Shown here: positions 55,658-64,000 of the stretch, piece by piece
Position numbering within the stretch: position 1 is the stretch's first letter
Layout: the number at the start of each line of letters is the position of its first letter
NCBI GenBank assembly: GCA_963782475.1
Contig: CAWAJW010000016.1
Coordinates: 186,001 to 250,000, forward strand
DNA length: 64,000 nucleotides
Direction of reading: 5' to 3'
Source: CAVQBP01 sp963782475
GTDB lineage: Bacteria; Bacteroidota; Ignavibacteria; Ignavibacteriales; Ignavibacteriaceae
Made by a program: the position numbers and the translations under genes
Notes under the pieces: model-generated
What the model saw: only the letters and a program-made list of their open reading frames with translations
The model's database searches: none
Told to the model about the DNA's origin: nothing

Positions 55658-56640
55658 ATAAGCGCTTAATTCTAATTTTAAAAATTATTTTATCTGCAAT
55701 TCTGCTTGCATTTCTTTTTTCAAGAATACCATTGAATGAAATCATTAACTCTGTATTTTCAGCAGATCTTTATATGTTTCTATCCGGACTGCTTCTTGTA
55801 ATTCCAGTAATATTTTTCTCAGCCTTGGAAACCGGGTACCTTACCAGGATACAGGGGTTAGATTTATCTGTTTTCGAAATTTTGAAAATACATCTTGGTA
55901 CAAGTTTTTACGGCCTTTTTTTACCGGGGATACTTTCAGCCGGGGCTGTAAAATGGTACAAATTTTCTAGGTTCGGGGGGAAATCTGCCGCTGCTGCGGT
56001 TGTTGTTTTAAACCGTTTCCTCGAAATTTTGATGACTGTATTTATCGGGATTCTTTTTTCACTCCCCGTTCTTTATTCGATTGGAAATCAAAAAATTTTT
56101 ATACTCATGTTAATATTATTTGTTGTTTTGGTTATTATATATTTCCTCCTATTTAAAAAATCCGTATTAAGTTTTTTAGAAAAATCATTATTAATTATAC
56201 CGTTACCAGTTATGGTAAAAAATGCAATCAGCAAGTTTTCCGATTCGATGAGCCGCTTCAGCAATTTACGCCTAAAAGATCATCTTGAAATTTTCGGACT
56301 CCTCTTTTTATATCACGGGATCGGGATAGTCTCTTTTTTATGTTTTTCAAAAGCATTAAATATTGATTTAAGCATCTGGTCAATCGGCTGGATCCGGTCG
56401 GTGATGGCTCTTGCAATTATGCTTCCGTTATCATTTGCAGGTTTAGGAATCAGGGAGGGAACATTGGTATTCATTTTGGGCCATTTCGGGATAAAATCAG
56501 ATGTTTCTATGGCTCTCTCATTTTTATTCTTTTTCCGCAATATTTTATCATCAGTTGCCGGGGGATTGATTGAGTTCAAAGAATTTATTGTTTCTAAAAA
56601 AAATAGAAATGGTAAAATCGTAGATTTGAATGAAGAATGA
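55654..56640 (+). CDS. Flippase-like membrane protein (lysylphosphatidylglycerol-synthase TM family)
   Basis: 328 residues with about eight hydrophobic helices. Family motifs are L-G-T-S-F-Y-G-L-F-L-P-G, K-W-Y-K-F-S-R-F-G-G-K-S-A-A-A, and L-P-L-S-F-A-G-L-G-I-R-E-G near 255. The family includes putative lipid or lipid-linked glycan translocases in the inner membrane. Together with the overlapping GT2 it may move a glycosylated lipid. No Wzx or Wzy gene is visible here, so this could be the transport step, but that is inference. Confidence 0.8.
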   Translation: MNKRLILILKIILSAILLAFLFSRIPLNEIINSVFSADLYMFLSGLLLVIPVIFFSALETGYLTRIQGLDLSVFEILKIHLGTSFYGLFLPGILSAGAVKWYKFSRFGGKSAAAAVVVLNRFLEILMTVFIGILFSLPVLYSIGNQKIFILMLILFVVLVIIYFLLFKKSVLSFLEKSLLIIPLPVMVKNAISKFSDSMSRFSNLRLKDHLEIFGLLFLYHGIGIVSFLCFSKALNIDLSIWSIGWIRSVMALAIMLPLSFAGLGIREGTLVFILGHFGIKSDVSMALSFLFFFRNILSSVAGGLIEFKEFIVSKKNRNGKIVDLNEE

Positions 56641-56874
56641 GGGGGATTTAACGAGAAAAATACATTGAATATTTCCGGATTGAGATTATAATATTATGCT
56701 CTAATATGTAATTAAACTGGTGGATCATAACCCCTCTATTTTTTAAAAAAAGAGCAGTATTAAATGTCACAAAAAAAATTGCCTAAAGGAAAAATTGCTC
56801 TTTTTCACAACATCTATAATTTTAAACTCATAATCTTGCAAGAAATTTTTTGAACTTCATATAAGGAGTATGTT

Positions 56875-58089
56875 ATTAGAATATTAATGCTTTGTTATGA
56901 ATACCCTCCAATTGGAGGAGGAGGTGCAAAGGTTGTATATGGATTAACTAATGAACTCAGCCAAAAAGAATGCGAAATTGATCTCGTTACTATGGGATAT
57001 AAGGATCTACCGGCTTTTGAAAGAATCGGCAATCTAAATATACACAGGGTAAAATGTATAAGGGTGAAGGAAAACATGTGTACTTTTCTTGAAATGATTT
57101 TGTACATTGTTTTAGCTTTCCCAGTTGCCTTAAGACTCTGTAGAAAAAACAAATACCTTATAAATCATACTCATTTTATTTTCCCCGATGGTATATTAGC
57201 TTTTTTGCTGTACCGGTTTACAGGCTTAAATTATATTATTACCGCACATGGTTCAGACGTGCCCGGTTATAATCCTAACAGATTTAAACTTCTTCATAAG
57301 ATTCTTAGACCGGTTTGGAATATAATTGTTAATTCAACAAGAAAGATAGTATTTCCAAGCAATAGTCTGGAAGAGGTATTCAGATCTGTTAACCGAAAAA
57401 TTGAAGGAATAATTATTCCAAATGGAATAAACACAGGAAGATTTATACCATCTCCCAAAAAGAAAAAAGAAATTTTAGTAGTAACCAGAATGTTTGAACG
57501 AAAAGGAGTACAGTATATACTTAAAGCATTTCAAGGACTTAAACTGGATTATGTTTTAAATATCGTTGGTAAAGGCCCTTATTTAGATTCTTTGAAAAAC
57601 CTGGCTGCAGAATTAAAACTTGATGCAAACTTCTTAGGATATATCGATAACCGTTCAGCAAAGCTGAAAGCATTATTTGAAGAATCGGAGATATTTATTT
57701 TCACTTCTGAAAGCGAGAATTTCCCGATTGTTTTGCTAGAAGCTATGCTTGCCGGAAACGCAATAATAACAACAAACAATAGCGGTTGTGCGGAAGTGGT
57801 TGGCGATTCGGCTTTATTAATTGAACCGAAAAATCCGGAAGCAATACGGAATTCTCTTATTAAATTAGTCAATAATCCGGCATTAATTAGAAATCTTCAG
57901 CTTTCCGCAAGAAGCAGGGTTGAGAAATTTTTCAGCTGGAAGCGGGTAACAGGGCAATACATGGAACTTTATCAGAATTACTCAATGAAAACTAACCGTA
58001 AAAAAATTATAGCAAGCTCACTAAAAATTCTATTTATTTTATTTAATTTTTTTTCATGTTTATCAACTCCTAATTTCTTCAATACTTAA
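56875..58089 (+). CDS. GT4 family glycosyltransferase, apparent ATT start (paralog of 43505)
   Basis: AAGGAG at 56863-56868 is 6 bp before ATT 56875, which would give I/M-R-I-L-M-L-C-Y-E-Y-P-P-I-G-G-G-G. The ATG at 56887 is in frame but 18 bp from that RBS. An ATG at 56870 opens only a 5-codon frame. The rest matches the 43505 paralog: H-G-S-D-V-P-G-Y-N-P, V-T-R-M-F-E-R-K-G-V-Q, S-E-S-E-N-F-P-I-V-L-L-E-A. The last ~30 residues are a hydrophobic tail (L-K-I-L-F-I-L-F-N-F-F) not found in the paralog; it may be a membrane tether or a frame slip near the end. Confidence 0.82.
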   Translation: MRILMLCYEYPPIGGGGAKVVYGLTNELSQKECEIDLVTMGYKDLPAFERIGNLNIHRVKCIRVKENMCTFLEMILYIVLAFPVALRLCRKNKYLINHTHFIFPDGILAFLLYRFTGLNYIITAHGSDVPGYNPNRFKLLHKILRPVWNIIVNSTRKIVFPSNSLEEVFRSVNRKIEGIIIPNGINTGRFIPSPKKKKEILVVTRMFERKGVQYILKAFQGLKLDYVLNIVGKGPYLDSLKNLAAELKLDANFLGYIDNRSAKLKALFEESEIFIFTSESENFPIVLLEAMLAGNAIITTNNSGCAEVVGDSALLIEPKNPEAIRNSLIKLVNNPALIRNLQLSARSRVEKFFSWKRVTGQYMELYQNYSMKTNRKKIIASSLKILFILFNFFSCLSTPNFFNT

Positions 58090-58224
58090 TTCTGCATTTC
58101 AGCTTAATTAATCGGTATTGTTAAGCAGAATCATTTTCAAAGTCTTTGTATATGCTGTATCCCGAGTTTAGCAAGACGAGCTGCTAAAAAATAGTTTCAT
58201 TTTACCTTACTGAAGGAGGTTAAG

Positions 58225-59457
58225 GTGAACGATCCGGTTTTTATTTTCTTAGGTTCTAAAAGTATGGATAATTCCCGGCAGTTTGAAAATCATCAATTGG
58301 GATTTATCAAAAACCTGTATGAAAAGAAAGTTATTGACTTCAAACATGTTATTATGAGTACGTACGTATCCGCGAGACATAACTATTCAGATGACCAGAA
58401 TATTAAAATTAAAACGAAAAAAATGGAAGAATTAATTAAGAAGCATTTTCTTCATTTAGACATAATTTATGTTAACGGGAAAACATTTAGAAGCCTTTTT
58501 CAGACTTTAAAAAAGATAAGAAAGAAATCATCCTTATTTAGCCGGAAAATTATTTTTTCGCAAAATTATTTCAGCGGATTTATCGGGCTCCTTCTCAAGA
58601 AATCTCTGAATAATTCGTACCTGCATTTGAATTTACGGGGTGTTCCGGCGGAAGAAGAGTTGACATACTCTAATTCATCTTTTCTCAAAAGAGTATTCAA
58701 CTTTTTAATTCTTAAGTGGATGGAGAAAAGAATAATTTCAGGTTCTGATTCACTTTCCGTCGTATCAGGTCATTTCAAGAAATATTTAAAAAATAAATTT
58801 AAAACAGGTTTAAAGCCGATAGTTGTATATCCTTGTGCATATAACTGCAATCAATTTTATGTTGATAAAAAATTAGGTAAAATCTACAGGGAAAAGCTTG
58901 GTGTAAAAGACCATCAAAAATTGTTTATTTATTCAGGCTCAATGAACAAATATCAGATGCCTTTCGAGATATTCCGGTTTTATGCCAACATATCTAAACA
59001 GGATAGGGGGAGAAATTGCGTATTTATTTTTTTAACTTTTGATAAAGAAGAAGCAATTGGCTTATCAAAATCATTTAATATTCATAATCTTATTATAGAA
59101 TCGGTATATGAAAAAGATCTGCTTGGAGTATATAATGCTTGCGATTTAGGAGTTATTTGCAGGAAAAATGATATAATTAACCGTGTTGCCTCACCAACTA
59201 AAATTGCTGAATACCTCTCTACCGGCAATTGTATTATTATGACCGAAGGGATCGGAGATTATTCCGGGGATTTAAAGGGGAAAAAATTCGCTTTGGTTAA
59301 AAAAGATATAAATTCCTTTCTAAAAACTACTCTAAATGAGATAATGGATTTAATACCTCCGGATAAAAGTGATCTTGAATGGATTAAAGCCAGCTATTCT
59401 AATGATAAAATCAATATATTTAATGAGATTTTTTATGAAACTGAAAAAAATAATTAG
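58225..59457 (+). CDS. GT4-like glycosyltransferase
   Basis: 410 residues from GTG 58225, with AAGGAGG 7 bp upstream. The N-half is not very conserved (D-P-V-F-I-F-L-G-S-K-S). The C-half shows F-I-Y-S-G-S-M-N-K-Y-Q-M, V-Y-N-A-C-D-L-G-V-I-C-R and S-P-T-K-I-A-E-Y-L-S-T-G, the donor-binding part of GT4 enzymes. No close relative within the window. Divergent family, so the sugar is unknown. It follows a 135-bp gap and may start a new transcript. Confidence 0.78.
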   Translation: MNDPVFIFLGSKSMDNSRQFENHQLGFIKNLYEKKVIDFKHVIMSTYVSARHNYSDDQNIKIKTKKMEELIKKHFLHLDIIYVNGKTFRSLFQTLKKIRKKSSLFSRKIIFSQNYFSGFIGLLLKKSLNNSYLHLNLRGVPAEEELTYSNSSFLKRVFNFLILKWMEKRIISGSDSLSVVSGHFKKYLKNKFKTGLKPIVVYPCAYNCNQFYVDKKLGKIYREKLGVKDHQKLFIYSGSMNKYQMPFEIFRFYANISKQDRGRNCVFIFLTFDKEEAIGLSKSFNIHNLIIESVYEKDLLGVYNACDLGVICRKNDIINRVASPTKIAEYLSTGNCIIMTEGIGDYSGDLKGKKFALVKKDINSFLKTTLNEIMDLIPPDKSDLEWIKASYSNDKINIFNEIFYETEKNN

Positions 59458-59695
59458 AAAAAATATTTTTAATTCATTTGTAGAATACAGGACTTGCAAA
59501 AGTTTCAAAAAATCAAATTAAAAAAATTATTATCTTAACATAAGTATAATACAAATTTCTTTAGACAATCTGCATTTTATCAAATAAGCTTTCTTGAGGG
59601 AGACACGGGACTAAGGAGTAAAAGTTAAAATCTTCCCTGAAATAAATAAGTTGATATGATTTTTAGGACAATATATTAACTAACCAAACATTTTA

Positions 59696-60592
59696 ATGGA
59701 AAAGCTGGCAGTAATAATAATTCTGAATTATAATAAGAAAGAAGATACATTAAAATGTTTAAATAGTGTGAGCAAATTAGGTTACCCTTCTCTTGAAATA
59801 ATTTTAGTGGATAACGGATCAAATGATGGTTCAGCTGACGCTGTAAAAGCTAATTATCCTGACGTCCATTTGATAGAAAGTAGGATAAATGCAGGTGCTT
59901 CGGGAGGAAGAAACCTGGGAATAAAATATGCCGATGAATACTTTAATTATGACTATCTTCTTTTCCTTGATAATGATATAACTATAGAAGCCGATGCATT
60001 ATCTGAAATGATAAAATCTTTTTGTTCAGATGAAAATATCGGGATTGTTTCGCCTAAATGTTATGTAATGGATTCGCCCCGAATAATCAAGTATGCTGGA
60101 GGTATTTACATCAATTTTTTCACCGGGAGCATAAGTGATTATGGGGGCGGAATCAGAGATGAAGGGCAGTTTGATCATGAAAAAATTATTCCCGCTTGCG
60201 GAGGATTATGCCTGGTGAGAAAAGATCTGCTTGATAAAGTTGGTCACTTTGATGATAAATTTAATCCTTATGGATGGGAAGATGTTGATTTTTCGTTACG
60301 TGCGGGGAAGTTAGGTTATAAAATTCTTTACAATCCTAAAGCAGTTATTTATCACAAAGGCGGGAAAATCGGAAGAGGCAGGGCAATTAGAGAATATGAA
60401 TATTCAAAAGTTAAAAATTTTTTTTATTTCTTTCGAAAGCACGCCAATATATTCCAGCTTTCGATCATTTACCTGATATTACCCTTTAGGTTTTTGCTAA
60501 TTGCTTGTAAGGAAATATACCTGGGAGAATTTAATATAATTCTTTCACAGGTACACGGGTTTTTAAGTTTATTTAAACCAAAATTTGAATGA
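59696..60592 (+). CDS. GT2 family glycosyltransferase (rhamnosyltransferase-like)
   Basis: 298 residues. A-V-I-I-I-L-N-Y-N-K-K at the start, V-D-N-G-S-N-D-G-S, N-A-G-A-S-G-G-R-N-L-G, D-x-D in F-L-D-N-D-I near 100, and the acceptor motif G-W-E-D-V-D-F-S-L-R. Similar to WbbL-type rhamnosyl- and galactofuranosyl-type transferases. A helical C-terminal stretch (F-F-Y-F-F-R-K-H-A) probably sits at the membrane. It overlaps the next GT2 gene by 4 bp. Confidence 0.88.
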   Translation: MEKLAVIIILNYNKKEDTLKCLNSVSKLGYPSLEIILVDNGSNDGSADAVKANYPDVHLIESRINAGASGGRNLGIKYADEYFNYDYLLFLDNDITIEADALSEMIKSFCSDENIGIVSPKCYVMDSPRIIKYAGGIYINFFTGSISDYGGGIRDEGQFDHEKIIPACGGLCLVRKDLLDKVGHFDDKFNPYGWEDVDFSLRAGKLGYKILYNPKAVIYHKGGKIGRGRAIREYEYSKVKNFFYFFRKHANIFQLSIIYLILPFRFLLIACKEIYLGEFNIILSQVHGFLSLFKPKFE

Positions 60593-61527
60593 ATTTACCT
60601 GAGATATCAGTTATTATACCCTTCCGGGGAGATAAAAAAGAATTATCTGGATGCCTGGAAGGTCTTAACAAACAAAATATTAAAAAAAAATTTGAAATTA
60701 TTATTGTAGAAAGTAGAAATAATCTCGGCTCAGAACTTTTGATTAATTCAATAAATGATGTACTGGTGATCTCATCTTCTCTTACGATGTACCCGGGTAA
60801 AGCGAGGGATTTAGGAGTAAAATATTCAAGAGCAGATCTCCTTGTTTTTATAGATGCCGATTGTATCCCTGTGCCTGATTGGCTTTCTGAATGTTATTCT
60901 TCAATTAAAAATGGGAATGATATTGTGATTGGTCCGGTAATCAATTTATATCCTTTTCATCCGGTTGCTTCAATAGATAACGTATTCCTTTTTTCTGATT
61001 TTCAAAAACGTCGTCCACAGAAAAATATTGCTCATTTTGCCGGCTGTAATTTTGGAATTACCAAAGAATTATTTGATGAAACAGGAAAATTTCAGGAAGA
61101 TGTTGAAATAGCTGAGGATACAAATTTTAGTAAATTTGCATTGCAAAAGGGTAAAATTTATTTTAATAAAAAAATGATTGTGAAACACAGCGGACGAAAA
61201 GAATATTCTGAGTTTATAAAACATCATGAGAGCTTTGGATTTTACAAAGGATATTTAAATTTAAAAACTTCACATTCCCAGGATAGACTAAAGGAGAATT
61301 ATTTTTATCCAATTCTTCTTGGAGCCAAAAGATTAATTTACATTTCAATAAGAACTTTACAATGGAATCCGGTTGGATTGCTGAGAATTATTTTCTATTT
61401 CCCCTTTCTTTTAATTGGAATATCTGCCTGGATAAATGGATTTCGAAAGGGGAATCGAAAATTCCTTTCAGAAATGTCATCCTCGTCTGCAACTATATCT
61501 TTGAAAAATTCACAAAAAAAAGGATGA
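60589..61527 (+). CDS. GT2 family glycosyltransferase
   Basis: 312 residues: I-S-V-I-I-P-F-R-G-D, G-K-A-R-D-L-G-V-K, F-I-D-A-D-C-I-P near 88 as D-x-D, G-C-N-F-G-I near 142 and A-E-D-T-N-F near 164. A membrane helix near the C-terminus (L-R-I-I-F-Y-F-P-F-L-L-I-G-I-S) tethers it. ATGA overlap with the upstream gene implies coupling. Specificity unknown. Confidence 0.88.
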   Translation: MNLPEISVIIPFRGDKKELSGCLEGLNKQNIKKKFEIIIVESRNNLGSELLINSINDVLVISSSLTMYPGKARDLGVKYSRADLLVFIDADCIPVPDWLSECYSSIKNGNDIVIGPVINLYPFHPVASIDNVFLFSDFQKRRPQKNIAHFAGCNFGITKELFDETGKFQEDVEIAEDTNFSKFALQKGKIYFNKKMIVKHSGRKEYSEFIKHHESFGFYKGYLNLKTSHSQDRLKENYFYPILLGAKRLIYISIRTLQWNPVGLLRIIFYFPFLLIGISAWINGFRKGNRKFLSEMSSSSATISLKNSQKKG

Positions 61528-61542
61528 TATCATTTAAGAGAA

Positions 61543-62535
61543 ATGGAATCCAAAATTATTAAAATTGGAATCATCGGATGCGGCAGGGTTGCTGAAAGGA
61601 TCTATTTACCAGCTTTAAAAAAATTTCACAATATAAAAATTACTGCCGTGATGGATCCTATTGCAGAAAGAAGAAATTTAATTTCTGCGGCTTTAACCGG
61701 GTGTATGCCTTTTGAATCTTTTAATGAAAACCTTCTTGATCATATTGACGCAGGAATAATTACTGCCCCGGTCGATGCTCATTTAAGTTTAGCGGCGGAA
61801 TTCCTTAAAAAGAATAAGTATGTTTTAGTCGAAAAACCTTTAGCTGAATCTATGGAAGGTATAAAAGAACTTAGAGAAATTGAATCAGCATCAAATGCAT
61901 TTCTTATGATGGGATTTAACCATAGATACTGGATACCTGTAAGTAAATTAAAAGAGAGATTATCCCTTCGGGATGAAATTGATTTTTCAGAAATAATTTT
62001 TTCAAGTGATTACAGTAAATGGGATCCTATCTCTTATATAAGTGATCCATTGGATGATTTGGGTCCCCATGTATTTGATTTAATTGGTTATATCTTTGAT
62101 AAGAAAATAATTTCGGTATCAGCCGGTAAGCCGGACAAAAATAAATTCGATTTTAAAGTCAACGTAGAAAAAAATATAAAGGTTCAGTGCCGTGTTGAAC
62201 ATTGCAATGAAACAATTAGAGAAATCAATATAAAAAGTAAAGCAGAAAATTATTTTATAACATTAAAGTCGGTTAGAATATTCCCGCAGTCCGGATTTGT
62301 AAGGGATATACTGGATATAAATGATAGATTAAAGACAAAACTATTGAGAAAAGAATTTCCAATTAATATATCTTATGAAGTTCAGTTGGAAAAATTTTTT
62401 AATTTTATGAAGTTAGGTAAAATTCCAAAACCAGGGATAGATGAAGGAATTTCGGCAATATGTGCAATCGAATCTACCCGGAAGTCAATTAATAATAAAG
62501 GGAAGGAAATCTATTTAGATGAATTCAAATCTTAA
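61543..62535 (+). CDS. Gfo/Idh/MocA family oxidoreductase
   Basis: 330 residues. Rossmann start I-K-I-G-I-I-G-C-G-R-V-A, then the hallmark V-E-K-P-L-A near 97, F-N-H-R-Y near 125, and D-L-G-P-H-V-F-D-L with the likely catalytic His near 188. The family makes keto- or deoxy-sugar nucleotides with NAD(P). In this cluster it probably modifies a sugar donor. It overlaps the following phosphatase-like gene by 17 bp. Confidence 0.87.
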   Translation: MESKIIKIGIIGCGRVAERIYLPALKKFHNIKITAVMDPIAERRNLISAALTGCMPFESFNENLLDHIDAGIITAPVDAHLSLAAEFLKKNKYVLVEKPLAESMEGIKELREIESASNAFLMMGFNHRYWIPVSKLKERLSLRDEIDFSEIIFSSDYSKWDPISYISDPLDDLGPHVFDLIGYIFDKKIISVSAGKPDKNKFDFKVNVEKNIKVQCRVEHCNETIREINIKSKAENYFITLKSVRIFPQSGFVRDILDINDRLKTKLLRKEFPINISYEVQLEKFFNFMKLGKIPKPGIDEGISAICAIESTRKSINNKGKEIYLDEFKS

Positions 62536-64000
62536 GAATCAGCCGGGCCGCAAAAAAGTCCTAGCTATAGCTTTAGATGCCGCCGAACCAAGCCTGGTTG
62601 AAAAATGGATTGAGGAAGGATATTTAAATAATTTAGCTGCACTTAGAAAAAAGGGGCAATTTGGAAGGTTATCTTCAACAGCCGAATGGCTTGCCGGATC
62701 TGTATGGCCGACTTTTTATACAGGAACATATCCCGGCGAACATGGTTTTTATCATTACCTTCAATGGAAGAGTGATGAGATGGAATATGTGCGTCCCGGT
62801 CCGGACTGGATTAATGCCGCTCCTTTCTGGCGAAATCTCGGAGATAATTATAAAGTTATTTCTGTAGATATACCATTAACTTTTCCGCCGACCCCTTTTA
62901 ACGGAATAGAAATTTCCGGCTGGGCTTCTCATGACGGAATCTATCCGGTTTCATCTTATCCAACTGAAAAACTGGAATGGGTAATTGAAAATTTCGGCGA
63001 GCCGCCTATAAGTAATGAAATGGGAGGGCTGCAGTCATTAAATGATCTATTTAATGTAAAGGAAGAACTGATCAACGCAACAAAAAAAGAAGCTGAACTT
63101 GTTATAAACTTAATGAATTTGGAAAAATGGGATCTATTTCTATGCTGTTTTTCAGCTGCTCATCGCGGCGGGCATAAATTCTGGGATATTTCAAGTTCAA
63201 AAGATGAAGCGAATGATGAACAGAAACTAATATTTAATACCTGGCTAAGAGATATCTATCATGAATGTGATAAAGCTGTTGGTAAAATTTTAGAGACTGT
63301 AAATGATGATGTTACCGTACTTATCTTTTCACTGCATGGAATGGGGGCAAATACTTCTCTTTCAGAATATCTCTTACCCAAAATGATTTCAAATATTTTA
63401 ATGGGAAAGCCTGCAAATAATAAAAGCAACAGCTTTCTGAAAAAAATAAGGAACCTCATTCCTTTGGAATGGAGGTCTAACTTTAAAAGCCTTCTGCCTC
63501 TTAAAATCCAGGATAAATTAACCGCATACTGGCGTATGGGGGGAACAAAATGGGAAGAAACAATAATTTTTAATTTGCTCGCAGATTTACAAGGATATAT
63601 CAGAGTTAATTTAAAAGGAAGAGAAAAAACCGGTATAGTTACTATAGGAGAAGAATATGACAGCTATTGCAAAAAGATAATTGAAGGTTTAAAAAGTTTT
63701 AAAGACCAAAAGACAGGCGATCCGATTATTGAAAGCGTAAATCGAAGTGATCATTTATTCGAAAAGGGAAAAGGGTTTAATAATTTACCTGATATACTTG
63801 TTAAATGGAAACTGAACCCGGCATCAGGTTACGACAAAATTATTTCATCTGAATACGGTGATTTGAGATGGCCCCAACCGGGGAAAAATCCTGACGGAAG
63901 AAGCGGCAATCATCGGTCGGAAGGATTCCTTATAGCTGTTGGAAAAGATTTTAAAGAAAATTCAACCCTTGAAGAAAAGCATCATATTGTTGATCTAGCA
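62519..64000 (+). CDS. Alkaline-phosphatase-superfamily protein (third paralog), runs off the right edge
   Basis: An ATG at 62519 opens 494 codons with no stop to the end of the window. The start shows V-L-A-I-A-L-D-A-A-E, then G-S-V-W-P-T-F-Y-T-G (nucleophile region), S-A-A-H-R-G-G-H-K-F-W-D, I-F-S-L-H-G-M-G-A-N and S-G-N-H-R-S-E-G-F near the edge. It keeps the first metal Asp and the H of the S-x-H-G motif, unlike the other two, so it is the copy most likely to be active. It overlaps the oxidoreductase gene. Being open-ended, it is easily missed; a 68-codon frame inside it at 62661 is spurious. Confidence 0.85.
   Translation, partial: MNSNLKNQPGRKKVLAIALDAAEPSLVEKWIEEGYLNNLAALRKKGQFGRLSSTAEWLAGSVWPTFYTGTYPGEHGFYHYLQWKSDEMEYVRPGPDWINAAPFWRNLGDNYKVISVDIPLTFPPTPFNGIEISGWASHDGIYPVSSYPTEKLEWVIENFGEPPISNEMGGLQSLNDLFNVKEELINATKKEAELVINLMNLEKWDLFLCCFSAAHRGGHKFWDISSSKDEANDEQKLIFNTWLRDIYHECDKAVGKILETVNDDVTVLIFSLHGMGANTSLSEYLLPKMISNILMGKPANNKSNSFLKKIRNLIPLEWRSNFKSLLPLKIQDKLTAYWRMGGTKWEETIIFNLLADLQGYIRVNLKGREKTGIVTIGEEYDSYCKKIIEGLKSFKDQKTGDPIIESVNRSDHLFEKGKGFNNLPDILVKWKLNPASGYDKIISSEYGDLRWPQPGKNPDGRSGNHRSEGFLIAVGKDFKENSTLEEKHHIVDLA

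Noticed and set aside
56870..56884. ATG at 56870 as the start of the GT4 gene
   Set aside because: It opens only five codons before TAA and is one base from the RBS.
61362..61562. 66-aa plus-strand ORF
   Set aside because: Shadow of the GT2 3' end and the start of the oxidoreductase gene.
62661..62867. 68-aa plus-strand ORF
   Set aside because: Out of frame inside the open 494-codon phosphatase-like gene.
1..64000. CRISPR array
   Set aside because: No regularly spaced repeats of 25-40 bp; the only short phased repeats (6270-6298, 34648-34722) are much too short.

Overview
The window is AT-rich bacterial DNA. The best guess is an uncultured Ignavibacteria-type organism (Ignavibacteriota / Bacteroidetes-Chlorobi group). 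The main reasons are several proteins ending in a type IX secretion sorting domain of the N-Y-P-N-P-F-N-P-S-T-K type, OmpA proteins with thrombospondin type 3 calcium repeats, and a compact type IV pilus operon. The taxonomic call is inference from gene content only.

Layout. (1) 1-4650: partial ECF sigma factor, a broken single-chain restriction-modification gene, and an IS1595-type transposase translationally coupled to a KilA-N protein. (2) 4695-10580: an MBL/beta-CASP hydrolase, a duplicated ~110 bp palindromic repeat, two damaged DUF4160/DUF2442 pairs, a pilin-like gene interrupted by stop codons, and a frameshifted beta-helix protein. (3) 10597-23450: type IV pilus / type II secretion assembly operon (pilC, pilB, pilT, a PilM-PilN fusion, a PilO-PilP fusion, secretin) running into a response regulator, a large hybrid kinase and a REC-DHp protein; a second kinase/NtrC pair (23470-26837) lies on the other strand. 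(4) 26911-34431: tRNA-Lys(UUU), small membrane protein, choice-of-anchor V protein with sorting signal, two tandem OmpA/TSP3 proteins, a methyltransferase and rlmD. (5) 34396-38940: a ~4.5 kb integrative element inserted in the 3' end of rlmD, with 17 bp att repeats, candidate arm-type sites, tyrosine integrase, AlpA-like regulator, phage-type replication protein and a leader able to form a pseudoknot/terminator. (6) 38982-43191: rsmI, a dienelactone hydrolase lipoprotein, a secreted beta-helix protein and the remnant of another. (7) 43505 to the right edge: a glycan biosynthesis cluster with nine glycosyltransferases, three alkaline-phosphatase-superfamily proteins, two aldo/keto reductases, a pyruvyl-transferase family protein, a flippase-like membrane protein and a Gfo/Idh/MocA oxidoreductase. 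Several members are duplicated inside the cluster.

A caveat colours the whole annotation. At least a dozen otherwise intact genes are split by single-base shifts, often in runs of A or G (pilB, pilM, hybrid kinase, a glycosyltransferase, a phosphodiesterase, the pyruvyl transferase). That even spread across housekeeping and accessory genes looks more like residual indel error in the assembly than gene decay. Exceptions are the restriction-modification gene (five shifts in 2.3 kb) and the beta-helix remnant at 42519-43191, which look truly degraded.

The most interesting system is the minimal integrative element in rlmD. It has the int / alpA-like / replication-protein core of phage satellites in only 4.5 kb and no structural genes. 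Second is the pair of paralogous glycosyltransferases that seem to start at ATA and ATT codons.
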